A program made the position numbers and the translations under genes. This document shows positions 46,786 to 55,774 of a stretch of DNA of 62,419 nt, piece after piece. The notes below the pieces were generated by a model. That model was not told the DNA's origin. It was given only the letters and a program-made list of their open reading frames with translations, and searched no databases. Origin of the DNA: Thermoproteota archaeon (GTDB taxonomy: Archaea; Korarchaeota; JAOZGF01; JAOZFZ01); contig JAOZFT010000008.1 in the NCBI GenBank assembly GCA_027492035.1, positions 1 through 62,419 on the forward strand, written 5' to 3'. The stretch's first letter is position 1. Every line of letters starts with the position of its first letter.

Positions 46786-47835
46786 TTGGGCAAAGTAGCT
46801 TTGGATGCAGCAACTCCTAAACATGCAATTTTAGCTTCTATACTTTACAATGAATTAAAGAAAAGAGGGTATGAAGTTGAAGTATTGGCTAGGGAGGAAA
46901 CCCAAACACTGGATTTACTGAAACTTTTCAAAATACCTTACTTAGAAACTGGGAAATACGGAGGAGCAACTTTGGAAGGGAAACTTGAAGCGACTATTCA
47001 GCAAGAAATAAAAATTTTAAATCATTTTAAAAGGGAAGGCAAACCTGATGTGTTTTGGACACATGGAAACGTAAGCGGTGTAAGGGTTGCGTACGGGTTA
47101 GGGATTCCAATAGTTTACAATAATGACACGTTACATAATGAACCAGTGGTTAAATTAACAGTTCCGCTTACAACTAAATTAGTGATTCCTGAAGCTTACA
47201 AAAAGAGGGAATGGAGCAGATACGGAATAGATCTGAAAGAAATCATAAGATTTAAAGGGACAGAGGAAGTGGCTTGGGTGAAAAATCTTAAAATTAACAA
47301 AGAAGAAATTTTTAGGGAGGCGAAAGTTAAAACAGGGAAATTGGTTGTGGTGAGAGGATCTGAACACATGGCTTGCTACTCCAGCAAGGAAACTTTAAAT
47401 CTACGGAAAATATTGAGGGAACTAAGTAGAGAAGCTACGGTGATGTTTCTGCCAAGGTACAAGGGTGAAGAAAAATTAAGTGAAGGAATTAAGAACGTAA
47501 CTGTTCCGAAAAAAACAGTTTTTGCAGCTGGATTTGTTGGAGCAGCTGACTTAGTGGTGGGTTCAGGAGGAACGATATGTAAAGAAGCAACTCTTCAGGG
47601 GACACCAACAATCAGTTTCCATTTTGAAGATGCAGTAACGAAGTACCTTGAAAGGAAAAATTTCCCTATATGGTATATTCCTACAATTAATGAAGTAATA
47701 AAAAAATCGGAAAAGATACTTAGAGACCCTGAAAAATACAGGGTGGATACATCAAAGAAGTTAAAAAGAATGGAGTCACCTGTGCCTGCTGTGTTGAAAA
47801 GCATCGAATCAGTTAGTGAGAAGCTGCAAACTTAA
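46786..47835 (+). CDS. DUF354-family protein (glycosyltransferase-like fold)
   Basis: About 349 residues. DUF354 proteins have a GT-B-like fold related to UDP-GlcNAc epimerase/MurG-type enzymes. The N-terminus KVALDAATPKHA...LKKRGYEVEVLARE matches the family opening, and the C-terminal half has AADLVVGSGGTICKEATLQGTP, the donor-binding Gly-rich loop. The frame is open from 46723, but the family start and a GGTGA site point to TTG 46786 (GTG 46777 is the alternative). Role unknown; likely surface glycan or lipid-linked sugar metabolism. Downstream is a regulator with an exporter. Confidence 0.8.
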   Translation: MGKVALDAATPKHAILASILYNELKKRGYEVEVLAREETQTLDLLKLFKIPYLETGKYGGATLEGKLEATIQQEIKILNHFKREGKPDVFWTHGNVSGVRVAYGLGIPIVYNNDTLHNEPVVKLTVPLTTKLVIPEAYKKREWSRYGIDLKEIIRFKGTEEVAWVKNLKINKEEIFREAKVKTGKLVVVRGSEHMACYSSKETLNLRKILRELSREATVMFLPRYKGEEKLSEGIKNVTVPKKTVFAAGFVGAADLVVGSGGTICKEATLQGTPTISFHFEDAVTKYLERKNFPIWYIPTINEVIKKSEKILRDPEKYRVDTSKKLKRMESPVPAVLKSIESVSEKLQT

Positions 47836-47905
47836 TTTTCCAATTAGCAATTTCTTAAGTTTTTACCTACTTCTCTATTTTCTTCCTTGTTTTCTTCAGG
47901 TTTTA

Positions 47906-48490
47906 ATGCTTCAATATAAAGTAAAAGCTTTAAAAACCTTTTTGAGGAAAAACGCGGGAAAGAAATGTTTTATAGAAACTCCTATAGAGACCCCTTCCGA
48001 AAAATTTAAATATTTTTGTAATATCACAAAGAATTTTATAATAATTAGAGAGAAAGACGAAGTCAAGGTTAATGAAGTAGGGTTTGTTAGAATTCATCGA
48101 GAATGGTTTTTAATGTGTAGAAACAAATGTAGGGAAGGTTATAGGGAATCAAATGGTTTTTGGAAGTACTTTAGGGCTCTTCATTGCCCAATAAGGTGGG
48201 TAATTATCCACCTTGTAAGTAATGGAGATAAAAGCACAAGTGAAATTTTTGAAGGGTTAAGGGAGAGGGGAGAAGTGCTTTCACGATCTGGACTTTATTA
48301 TCACCTTTCTGAATTGGAGAATGCAGGTATAATTGAAGTTGCTAAGTACAGAGAAGTTGGGGGAGGGGCACCTGAAAAGGTTTGGCGGCTGAAAACAAAA
48401 GAAATCAGGATTAATTTATTAACTGACTTAAAGGAGGGTAAAAGAGTGAATGAAAAAAGAAAAAGCTGTAGAGGTTTCAAGTCTCACTAA
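47906..48490 (+). CDS. Winged-helix transcriptional regulator (ArsR/PadR-like)
   Basis: About 194 residues from the ATG at 47906; the longer frame from 47816 has an implausible hydrophobic start. The C-terminal third is a winged helix: CPIRWVIIHLV, STSEIFEGLR, SRSGLYYHLSELENAGII and a wing with GGGAPEKVWRL. The N-terminal 100 residues are unlike known regulator domains and may sense a ligand or metal (CRNKCREGY). The exporter ATPase gene starts inside its last 41 bases, so it probably controls that operon. Confidence 0.72.
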   Translation: MLQYKVKALKTFLRKNAGKKCFIETPIETPSEKFKYFCNITKNFIIIREKDEVKVNEVGFVRIHREWFLMCRNKCREGYRESNGFWKYFRALHCPIRWVIIHLVSNGDKSTSEIFEGLRERGEVLSRSGLYYHLSELENAGIIEVAKYREVGGGAPEKVWRLKTKEIRINLLTDLKEGKRVNEKRKSCRGFKSH

Positions 48491-49379
48491 GTGTTTTGGT
48501 GAATTAGTGGCTGTTGACCATGTAAAATTTGAAGTTGAAAAAGGTGAATTTTTTGGTTTTTTAGGACCAAATGGTGCAGGCAAAACAACCACTATTAGAA
48601 TACTTACTGGAGTCATTAAACCTGATGAAGGAAATGTTCAAGTTTTAGGTTACGATGTTTTAGAGAACAGTATTGAAGCTAAACAGTTAATGGGTGTTGT
48701 TCCTGAAATGGCTAATGCTTACTTAGATCTTTCAGCTTGGAATAACCTCATGTTAGTTGGGGCTTTGTATGGTGTCCCTAAAGAGTTGAGAAAAGAGAGA
48801 GCAAGTAAACTTCTTAAAGAGTTTAAGTTGTATGAAAGAAGAAACTGTTTAGTTAAAGGTTTTTCAAAAGGGATGAAACAGAAGCTGCTGCTTTGCATGG
48901 CTTTAATAAATGAACCTGAAATTCTTTTTTTGGATGAACCTACTTCAGGTTTAGACGTGGAAAGCCGAAGATTAATAATAGAAGTTATTCAGAAACTTAA
49001 CAAGGAAGGGAAAACTGTTTTTTTAACAACCCACAACATTGAAGAAGCTAACCAGCTTTGTGACAGGGTGGCAATTATCAACCGTGGCAGAATTGCAGCT
49101 GTTGATAGGCCGGAGAAACTTAGGTTGAAAAGCAGTGGGTTACAGTCAATAGAAGTTAGTTTCGACAGAAAAGTTGATGTTGAGGAGGTTTTAGAAATTG
49201 AAGGAGTTAATAAAGCCAGGAAAATGGGTGACAAAATAAAAATTTACATTGACGACCCAGATGCAGCAATAAATGAATTAGTTGATTTTGCACGTTCAAA
49301 AAAACTTAAAATTGTTTCCCTTAACACACTTGCACCTAGCTTGGAAGACGTGTTTCTCAAACTTATTAAGGAAAACTGA
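48450..49379 (+). CDS. ABC-2 exporter ATPase (DrrA/CcmA-like)
   Basis: A 309-residue ATPase with GPNGAGKTT, FSKGMKQKL (variant signature), ILFLDEPTSGLD and the H-loop TTHN. The C-terminal 80 residues (VEVSFDRKVDVEEVLEIEGV) form the small domain of drug-export ATPases. ATG at 48450 behind AAGGAGGGT, within the end of the regulator gene. With the following permease it forms a two-component exporter; substrate unknown. Confidence 0.9.
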   Translation: MKKEKAVEVSSLTKCFGELVAVDHVKFEVEKGEFFGFLGPNGAGKTTTIRILTGVIKPDEGNVQVLGYDVLENSIEAKQLMGVVPEMANAYLDLSAWNNLMLVGALYGVPKELRKERASKLLKEFKLYERRNCLVKGFSKGMKQKLLLCMALINEPEILFLDEPTSGLDVESRRLIIEVIQKLNKEGKTVFLTTHNIEEANQLCDRVAIINRGRIAAVDRPEKLRLKSSGLQSIEVSFDRKVDVEEVLEIEGVNKARKMGDKIKIYIDDPDAAINELVDFARSKKLKIVSLNTLAPSLEDVFLKLIKEN

Positions 49380-49391
49380 AGGGGTAAAACA

Positions 49392-50147
49392 TTGAAAAGG
49401 AAACCGTATTTGAATCAGTTCAAAAGATCTTTAGCAATAGCGGAAAAGAATATACGAATTTATTACTATAAAGGACCAGTTATTATTTTCGGGGTTTTAA
49501 TTCCTTTATTTCTTTTCCTTTCTTTCTACATTGGAAGAAACATACCTATTAAGGCTCTTATACCCGGGTTGCTTGGCATGACAACCTTTTTCACATCCAC
49601 TTCAGTAGGGCCAGCTATTGTTCCTTGGGAAGCTAGGGCAAAAACATTGGAGAGACTTATTTCATCTCCTGTCTCTATCTGGACTATTTTTCTGGGTGAC
49701 GTTATTTCCTCTTTTCTTTTCGGCATTCTTGTGTCAACAATTCCTGTTTTTGTTGGGTTATTGCTCGGAGTCAAAGTTTTAAATCCTTTCACGCTAATTT
49801 TCGGGGTTGTTCTCGCAGCTTTCTGTTTTGCTTCTTTTAGTGTATTGTTGTCCTCTTACCCTCCTTCAAACGTACCGGCTAGTTCAATGATGCTGTCTTC
49901 CTTAGTTAAGTTCCCACTTATTTTTGTAAGCGGAGTTTTTATTCCAATAAAGAATCTGCCCTTAATAGGAAAAATTGTTTCTTCAGTTTCCCCTTTAACT
50001 TACTTTACAGAACTGGCAAGGTATTCCCTTCAAGGCAGTTGCTTCTTCCCTGTTGAAATAGATTTTTTAGCTTTAATGTTTTTCAATGTTTTATTCTTTG
50101 TTGCTGCTGTGAAAATCCATGAACGTACTTTGCCTCAGAGACTATAA
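49392..50147 (+). CDS. ABC-2 type exporter permease
   Basis: A 251-residue permease with six hydrophobic segments. GATP-type ABC-2 signature appears as FPLIFVSGVFIPIKNLP at about 176-192 and SSVSPLTYFTELARY, followed by the last helix. TTG start with GAAGGGGT upstream, 12 bases after the ATPase. Typical DrrB/YadH family partner of the ATPase. Confidence 0.87.
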   Translation: MKRKPYLNQFKRSLAIAEKNIRIYYYKGPVIIFGVLIPLFLFLSFYIGRNIPIKALIPGLLGMTTFFTSTSVGPAIVPWEARAKTLERLISSPVSIWTIFLGDVISSFLFGILVSTIPVFVGLLLGVKVLNPFTLIFGVVLAAFCFASFSVLLSSYPPSNVPASSMMLSSLVKFPLIFVSGVFIPIKNLPLIGKIVSSVSPLTYFTELARYSLQGSCFFPVEIDFLALMFFNVLFFVAAVKIHERTLPQRL

Positions 50148-50232
50148 ACTTCAAGAACAGAACCAAAACTTAGAAAGGCTAACAAATTCAGAAAGAAAAT
50201 TTTATAAGTTCAAGAATAATTTTCCTGAAATC

Positions 50233-50802
50233 ATGAATTTTACACCTTTCATTGTTTCTTTTATGCTTGTGTCTATTACGGAGTTAGGAGATAAAACCCA
50301 ATTCGCAGTTATTAATCTTTCTTCGAAGTTAAAAACTTCCTCTGTTTTTCTGGGGGCTATGTCGGCTTTTTCAGCTGTAACTTTGTTTTCAATGTTTATT
50401 GGTGGAGTGTTAACTTTTGTAATTCCCATGTTTTGGGTAAATCTTTTTTCAGGTTTAATTTTCCTGGTTTTCGGATTTTACATCATTTACAGCCTTGCAC
50501 TTAAAAAATCTAGGTGGCAGTTTGAAGTAGAGAAAACGAGAGGTGGTATTTTTTCATCTTTCACTTTGGTTACGTTGATGGAGTTAGGGGATAAAACCCA
50601 ATTTGCTGTAATTGCTCTTTCTATGAAATACAGTTCTTTATTAGCCGTTTACATCGGTTCAATCCTTGCTTTCCTTTCCGTTACAGCATTTGGTGTAATA
50701 ATAGGTTCTGCTTTAAAGAAGTACTTACAGTTTAAATATGTTCAATTAATTAACGGCTTCATTTTTGTACTTTTAGGGGTTACTCTTTTAATTGAAGCAT
50801 AA
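50233..50802 (+). CDS. TMEM165/GDT1-family (UPF0016) divalent-cation transporter
   Basis: About 189 residues in two homologous halves of three membrane helices. Each half carries the hallmark ExGDKT/S motif: SITELGDKTQFAVI and LMELGDKTQFAVI. Members move manganese or calcium across membranes in exchange for protons. The frame extends to 50119 inside the permease gene, but ATG 50233 lies directly behind a TATA-like TTTTATAAG at 50197-50205 and has no ribosome site, so a near-leaderless mRNA is likely. Hence it is probably not part of the exporter operon. Confidence 0.9.
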   Translation: MNFTPFIVSFMLVSITELGDKTQFAVINLSSKLKTSSVFLGAMSAFSAVTLFSMFIGGVLTFVIPMFWVNLFSGLIFLVFGFYIIYSLALKKSRWQFEVEKTRGGIFSSFTLVTLMELGDKTQFAVIALSMKYSSLLAVYIGSILAFLSVTAFGVIIGSALKKYLQFKYVQLINGFIFVLLGVTLLIEA

Positions 50803-50837
50803 ATTATTTTTTTTAAAGTTTAAGAGAGGCCTGGTTC

Positions 50838-52028
50838 TTAAATCACTTTCTCTCTCCTTAGTTTTTCTATTTCCTTTTTTGAGTAACCTAAAAGTTTATT
50901 CAGAACTTCTTCCGTATGTTCACCAAGTAATGGAGGATATTTACTTATTTTAAGAGGTGTTTCAGAAAATTTTATCGGGGTGCCTACCATTTCCAGTTCA
51001 CCGATTTTAGGATGTTTCACTTTAACAAGCATTTCCCTATGTAGGACTTGAGGATCCTTAAATATTTCTTCCATTTTGTAAACTGGTCCACATGGAATTT
51101 TGGCTTTGTTTAAAATATTTATCCATTCATCTCTGTTTCTTCCTTGAAACAATTTCTCCAGTAAAGGTATTAACTTATTCTTGTTTTCAACTCTTCCACT
51201 GTTTGTTCTGAATTCAGGTTTATTAGCTAAATCTTTTAAACCTACTGTTTCACAAAAGACACGCCAAAAATTATCATTTCCAATTGCTAAAACCATGTAT
51301 TTACTGTCTTTTGTTTTGAAGCATTGGTAGGGAACAATGTTAGGGTGAGCTGAACCCATAGGTTTAGGGGATTTTCCTGTAGCGAAATAGTTTTGAGCCA
51401 TGTAAGTCATCCAAGAAACAGATGTGTCAAACAGTGATAAATCAAGATATTGACCCTTCCCTGTTTTCTCCCTCAGCCACAAAGCTGAAATAATGGCTAT
51501 TGCCGCATACATTCCTGTACCTAAGTCAGTTATAGCCACTCCTATCCTTACGGGAGGCCTTTCAGGTTCACCTGTTATCCCCATAAAGCCACCCATGCCT
51601 TGTATAATTATGTCGTAAGCTGTTCTGTTGCTGTAGGGCCCTGTTTGACCGAAACCTGAAATTGAACAATAAACAATTCTTGGGTTAACTTGTTTAATTG
51701 ATTCATAGTTTATACCTAATTTCGCAGCCACTCCAGGTCTGAAATTTTCCAAGAAAACATCTGATTTTTCAGCTAGTTTGTAAAGGATCTCCTTTCCCTT
51801 TTCACTTTTCAAATTCAAAGTTACACTTTTCTTTCCCCTATTAACTGAAAGGTAGTAAGCGCTTTCCCCATTAATGAAAGGAGGGCCCCAAGCTCTTGTG
51901 TCATCTCCCACACCTGGTTTTTCAACCTTTATTACTTCAGCCCCTAGATCTGCAAGTATCATTGAACAGAAAGGACCGGCTAAAACCCTACTTACATCCA
52001 AAACCCTAATTTTTTCTAAAGGAAGCAT
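50838..52028 (-). CDS. Family III CoA-transferase (CaiB/Frc-like)
   Basis: A 396-residue CoA-transferase. The N-terminal core has LDVSRVLAGPFCSMILADLGAEVIKVE and KSVTLNL; the catalytic Asp is in LDLSLFDTSVSWM at about 195-207. The C-terminal part has GPVYKMEEIFKDPQV as in formyl-CoA and succinyl-CoA transferases. ATG preceded by AAAGGTGA. It follows the citryl-CoA lyase-like gene by 107 bases on the same strand; together they could charge an organic acid such as citrate or citramalate with CoA and then cleave it. Confidence 0.9.
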   Translation of the reverse strand: MLPLEKIRVLDVSRVLAGPFCSMILADLGAEVIKVEKPGVGDDTRAWGPPFINGESAYYLSVNRGKKSVTLNLKSEKGKEILYKLAEKSDVFLENFRPGVAAKLGINYESIKQVNPRIVYCSISGFGQTGPYSNRTAYDIIIQGMGGFMGITGEPERPPVRIGVAITDLGTGMYAAIAIISALWLREKTGKGQYLDLSLFDTSVSWMTYMAQNYFATGKSPKPMGSAHPNIVPYQCFKTKDSKYMVLAIGNDNFWRVFCETVGLKDLANKPEFRTNSGRVENKNKLIPLLEKLFQGRNRDEWINILNKAKIPCGPVYKMEEIFKDPQVLHREMLVKVKHPKIGELEMVGTPIKFSETPLKISKYPPLLGEHTEEVLNKLLGYSKKEIEKLRREKVI

Positions 52029-52135
52029 ACACTTTCACCTTTTAAAAAGGAACTATTGGAAAGGGTTTTTCAACTATAAATTTTTCAAAAATACAAATCT
52101 TTTCAAGGAGAAGATGTAACCACCAGAAAGGAAAT

Positions 52136-52954
52136 TTATTTTTCATCCCTCCGATGGATGGGTAAACCCCTTTCTTTTGGTCCCACGTAACGAATTTGTT
52201 TCAAAGGAACTTCTTTGAATGGTCTTCCATTAACTATTTCTTCGTAAGAGTGAGCTGCTATGCCTAAACCCCTCGATAAAACAAAGATGGCTCTTCCCAT
52301 TCTCCAATCGAAACCAAGTTCACAAGCCACTGCAGCCATTGCCCCGTCAATATTGAGAGGCAACTTCCTCCCTTTAATTTCTGCCAAAGCCTTCTCTACG
52401 TTTCTGGCTATTTCTAGGTATTCACCCTTTAACCCGCATTCTTGAGCTATTTGGAAAAGTTTCAGTACCCTAGGATCTTTGTCTGTGTGAAGTTTATGCC
52501 CAAAACCAGGAACACGGCCTTCTTTCTTCAAATACTTTAAAACAAATTCTTTAACTGCTTCCTCCATCCTTCCTTCCTTTTTAATTTCTTCTTTTAAGAT
52601 GTAAAAGAATTTCATCGCCCCTTCAATGGCTCCGCCGTGATATTTCCCTAAAGCATTCACCCCACTTGCTATAGCGTTTTGTAAACCAACCCCTCCTGAA
52701 GCAACATACCTTGCAGCTGCAACAGAAGGACAGAATAAACTGTGGTCACAGCCGGCAATTAATAAGGCATCAAGTATTTTTTTCCATTTCCTATTCGGCA
52801 GCTCCCCTTTAAAAATCAAATAAAAGGTTTCACCATAGGAAAGGTTTTCCATCAAGTCCTCTATTCTGTAACCTCTTACAAGAATTTTATTTTTTTCAAC
52901 ATATGTTATTGAAGTTTTCCAGTAGGATCCTTCTTCCTCCATTTCCCCCGACAC
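52136..52954 (-). CDS. Citryl-CoA lyase / short citrate synthase-like protein
   Basis: A 272-residue member of the citrate synthase superfamily, about 100-150 residues shorter than true citrate synthase. The catalytic His (PGFGHKLHTDKDPR) and Asp (LNIDGAMAAVACELG) are present; the small domain is reduced, as in stand-alone citryl-CoA lyase. GTG at 52954 or ATG at 52942 may start it. Paired with a family III CoA-transferase. Whether the substrate is citryl-CoA, citramalyl-CoA or another hydroxyacyl-CoA cannot be seen. Confidence 0.82.
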   Translation of the reverse strand: MSGEMEEEGSYWKTSITYVEKNKILVRGYRIEDLMENLSYGETFYLIFKGELPNRKWKKILDALLIAGCDHSLFCPSVAAARYVASGGVGLQNAIASGVNALGKYHGGAIEGAMKFFYILKEEIKKEGRMEEAVKEFVLKYLKKEGRVPGFGHKLHTDKDPRVLKLFQIAQECGLKGEYLEIARNVEKALAEIKGRKLPLNIDGAMAAVACELGFDWRMGRAIFVLSRGLGIAAHSYEEIVNGRPFKEVPLKQIRYVGPKERGLPIHRRDEK

Positions 52955-53071
52955 CTATTTTTCACTCTTCATTAAAAGTAGACATGATTTTTTAAAAGAG
53001 GAGGGGTTTATTAACTTTCCCAAAAAATAAATTTAATTGGGATATAAATGGAAGAAACAATATTAACATTG

Positions 53072-53550
53072 ATGGAGGAGGAAGATTTATTCTTAACATT
53101 AATCAGTCCAGAGGCAATTAAGGATGCTGAAACTAAAGATAAACTAAAGATAAATAGTAGAAAGAGTAGATGACGCATTATCTGCAGAAACTGTAGCCAT
53201 AGCTAACAGCGGCTTCGTAGGGGTGGAACCTGAAATATTAGTACCTTCCCATGTGGTAAATCAGTTGAAACTACATAACATAAAGGAATTGGAAACTTAC
53301 ACAAAAATCACAGGAGACGGTAGGGAAATAAGATTTTTGAAATATAGGAACGCTGTCAAAGTCTATGTTGTTACCGGTGACAGGGTAGAGGGACCAATCA
53401 TCAACACCGTCCTGCTCTCAACCAGAGCCAAGTACACCTTGTTAAACGATAAACTTCTCAGCAAATTAAAAATAAATTCCTTTAGACTTTGGTGAAGGTA
53501 CCTGGTGCTTTAGAGATGAACCAGGAAAGAAAGAGAGAAGAAGCGTATGA
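53072..53550 (+). pseudogene. Decayed clan-AA aspartic protease-like gene
   Basis: Three frames together spell one protein of about 155 residues: EEDLFLTLISPEAIKDAETKDKLK (frame a, 53072-53150), then IVERVDD...AIANSGFVGVEPEILVP...TGDGREIRFLKYR...YTLLNDKLLSKL (frame b, to 53490), then LDFGEGTWCFRDEPGKK (frame c, to the TGA at 53548). This matches the AF_0612-type retropepsin-like family, in which the catalytic motif is DSG or DTG; here it is NSG. Two frameshifts and the Asp-to-Asn change point to a dead gene. Confidence 0.6.
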
Positions 53551-53779
53551 AACAAAGCAAAAATAAGAGATTCAAGTTACTCTTCCATTTTTAAACATCG
53601 CTTTTAAGGTAAGTTTTTGCCAGTAAATTGAAAAAAATTGTAAATAAGAAATAGGACATAGTTAGTTAAGTTTTCGGTTTTAGAATAAAATTACCAGGTG
53701 CACTATCCATCGAAACAGTTAATAAGCTAAAACCTACCAATACCTACGAGAATTCATCAGTTATGAACTCCCTGAACCT
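53551..53779. other. Short gene-free stretch
   Basis: AT-rich sequence between the decayed gene and the end of the NifX-like gene; no feature recognised. Confidence 0.3.
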
Positions 53780-54148
53780 TTAACCGTGTTCATGGAATCT
53801 TTCTTTAGGTTCATAGGGCGTACTAACAAGTTCTCCTTTTATGAAACTCTGAACTATGTCTCTTATTTTGCCGGAAGCACCTGTAATAACCTGAATCCCC
53901 AACTTTTTAAACCAGTCCTTTGCCCTCCACCCTATTCCCCGTGCAATAATTACGTTAACTTTTTGTGAAAATAGGAAGTTAGGGATATCCCCTGGTGAAT
54001 GGGAGCCGAAAGGAGTTTTTATAGCTTTTACGTTTTTTATTTCAGATTTTTCAATGTCAACTATCGTGTAAAAAGGGGATCTCCCGAAATGTTCACCTAC
54101 AAAACTATCTAACCCTTTGTCATCGATTGAAGGTATTGCTATCCTCAT
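53780..54148 (-). CDS. Dinitrogenase iron-molybdenum cofactor-binding (NifX/NafY-like) protein
   Basis: A 122-residue RNase-H-like fold with VGEHFGRSPFYTIVD, the family motif, and DIPNFLFSQKVNVIIARGIG. Family members carry FeMo-co precursors in nitrogen fixers, but stand-alone archaeal copies without nif genes are widespread and probably bind other metal clusters. It ends with a His-containing tail (RFHEHG). No nif genes are in the window. Confidence 0.88.
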   Translation of the reverse strand: MRIAIPSIDDKGLDSFVGEHFGRSPFYTIVDIEKSEIKNVKAIKTPFGSHSPGDIPNFLFSQKVNVIIARGIGWRAKDWFKKLGIQVITGASGKIRDIVQSFIKGELVSTPYEPKERFHEHG

Positions 54149-54396
54149 TTCTCATCGCCGTCTCCACAAAGAAATGTTTCTGAAAAAAAATTGTGTTTAA
54201 TCTCAAAATTCCCTTCTCCACCCCCTATAAAAATTTTACGATTCTAAATTTCTTTTGTTTAAATTTTTTGTTTCATTTTTCAAAATGAAATATTTCCATC
54301 CAGTAAACCTCAACATCAAAAACATTTTTTAAAACAAAGTAAATAAATAACAGTTTTTTACATTCACTTAATTTAAGGAAAGTTTGTGGAGGGAAA

Positions 54397-54894
54397 ATGA
54401 ACATAAAAAATTTCCAATCTTTTAAAAGGGGAAAGGAACAGCTTGAAAACTTCCTTAAAAAGAAAAAAGTGAAGTATAAAATAATAACTCTCACCGGTAG
54501 TACAAGAACGGTTCAAGAAGCAAGTAAGGAATTAAGTGTTGACTCCTCAGAAATAGTTAAAAGCTTGATTTTTATAACAGAGGAAGGTAAACCTGTCCTG
54601 TGTATAGTTAGGGGGGACAGGAAAGTTGATAGAAAGAAACTCAAAAAAATTTTAGGAACAAAAGATGTTAAATTAGCTTCTCCAAAAGAAGTTCTTGAAA
54701 TAACAGGTTTTGAAGTTGGTGGTGTACCACCTGTAGGCCTTAAAGGGCTGCACAAAATAATAATTGACAAGAACATAATGGAGAAGCCTGTAGTTTATGG
54801 TGGAGGAGGAGAGGGAAACCTCATCCTAGAAATAAACCCAGAAGACATAAAGAAACTTGTAAACGCAGAAATAACCGACATCTCCAAAAAATAA
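54397..54894 (+). CDS. ybaK: YbaK/EbsC-family aminoacyl-tRNA deacylase
   Basis: A 165-residue stand-alone editing domain that removes wrongly attached amino acids (in bacteria Cys-tRNA(Pro) or Ala-tRNA(Pro)). Core motifs: EASKELSVDSSEIVKSLIF, with the conserved Lys, and VGGVPPVGLKG, the substrate-binding GxxPP loop. ATG with GTGGAGG upstream. The lipoate ligase gene begins 15 bases after it, so both are probably on one mRNA. Confidence 0.88.
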   Translation: MNIKNFQSFKRGKEQLENFLKKKKVKYKIITLTGSTRTVQEASKELSVDSSEIVKSLIFITEEGKPVLCIVRGDRKVDRKKLKKILGTKDVKLASPKEVLEITGFEVGGVPPVGLKGLHKIIIDKNIMEKPVVYGGGGEGNLILEINPEDIKKLVNAEITDISKK

Positions 54895-54909
54895 TTTTTC
54901 GAAGTAGAG

Positions 54910-55728
54910 GTGAGGGAGATTCAGGAGAAACAGGAATGGAGACTTATCCCCCTAAAAGAAAATAATGCGTTCATGAACATGGCCATTGACGAGGCAATAC
55001 TTAACCACGTGGTGAAGAAGAAATCCCCCAACACTTTAAGGTTTTATCGCTGGAACCCTTCAGCAGTCTCAATTGGTTTCTTTCAAAACGTGTACGAAGA
55101 AGTGAACATTGAACTCTGTAAAAAATTAAAAATCGATGTGGTGAGAAGAATAACGGGAGGAGGAGCTGTTTTCCACGACTACAACGGAGAAATAACTTAC
55201 AGCATAATCTACAACGAAAACAACCCTGAAATACCTAAAGAAATATCTAAAGCCTACTTCTTCACTTGTAAAGGAATAATTAACGCCCTCAAAAGGAAAG
55301 GATGGAAAGCAATATTTCAAACAGGAAAAATTCATTCATGTCCCAACATTGAATTACAAGGGTACAAAATTTCAGGAAACGCCCGTACACGAAAACATAG
55401 CGTTGTTTTGCAGCATGGAACTATTCTTTTAAAGGTTAGACCTGAAGTAATGTTTAATGTTTTGAAAAAACCGGTTCCTGGTGTAGAAAACCATGAAAAG
55501 GCTTTCCAGATAGCAAGTAAAAAAGTTAAGGGGGTAAATGATATAGTAGAGGATAAACTTAGTTTTGAAGAGCTTTACGAAGCATTGGTTTCAGGTTTTG
55601 AAGAAGCTCTAAACGTAAATTTCAGAACGGGAAACTTGGAAAAATCTGAACTTAAAGAAGCTGAAAAACTTGCAGTCAAAAAATACATGACGAAAAAGTG
55701 GCTAGTTAATAGAAAAGAAAGCAAGTAA
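54910..55728 (+). CDS. lplA: Lipoate-protein ligase A-type protein
   Basis: A 272-residue enzyme of the BirA/LplA fold that attaches lipoate to carrier proteins. The lipoyl-AMP loop reads RRITGGGAVFHDYNGEITYS at about 78-97, and the catalytic Lys is in YKISGNA near residue 155. It lacks the C-terminal domain of bacterial LplA; archaeal enzymes of this length use a separate LplB, which is not found next to it. GTG start at 54910, overlapping the ribosome-binding region GAAGTAGAGGTGAGG. Confidence 0.85.
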   Translation: MREIQEKQEWRLIPLKENNAFMNMAIDEAILNHVVKKKSPNTLRFYRWNPSAVSIGFFQNVYEEVNIELCKKLKIDVVRRITGGGAVFHDYNGEITYSIIYNENNPEIPKEISKAYFFTCKGIINALKRKGWKAIFQTGKIHSCPNIELQGYKISGNARTRKHSVVLQHGTILLKVRPEVMFNVLKKPVPGVENHEKAFQIASKKVKGVNDIVEDKLSFEELYEALVSGFEEALNVNFRTGNLEKSELKEAEKLAVKKYMTKKWLVNRKESK

Positions 55729-55774
55729 TTTTTCGTAAGCCTTAAAATCGTTCCTTACGTAACTGTTTATTTTG

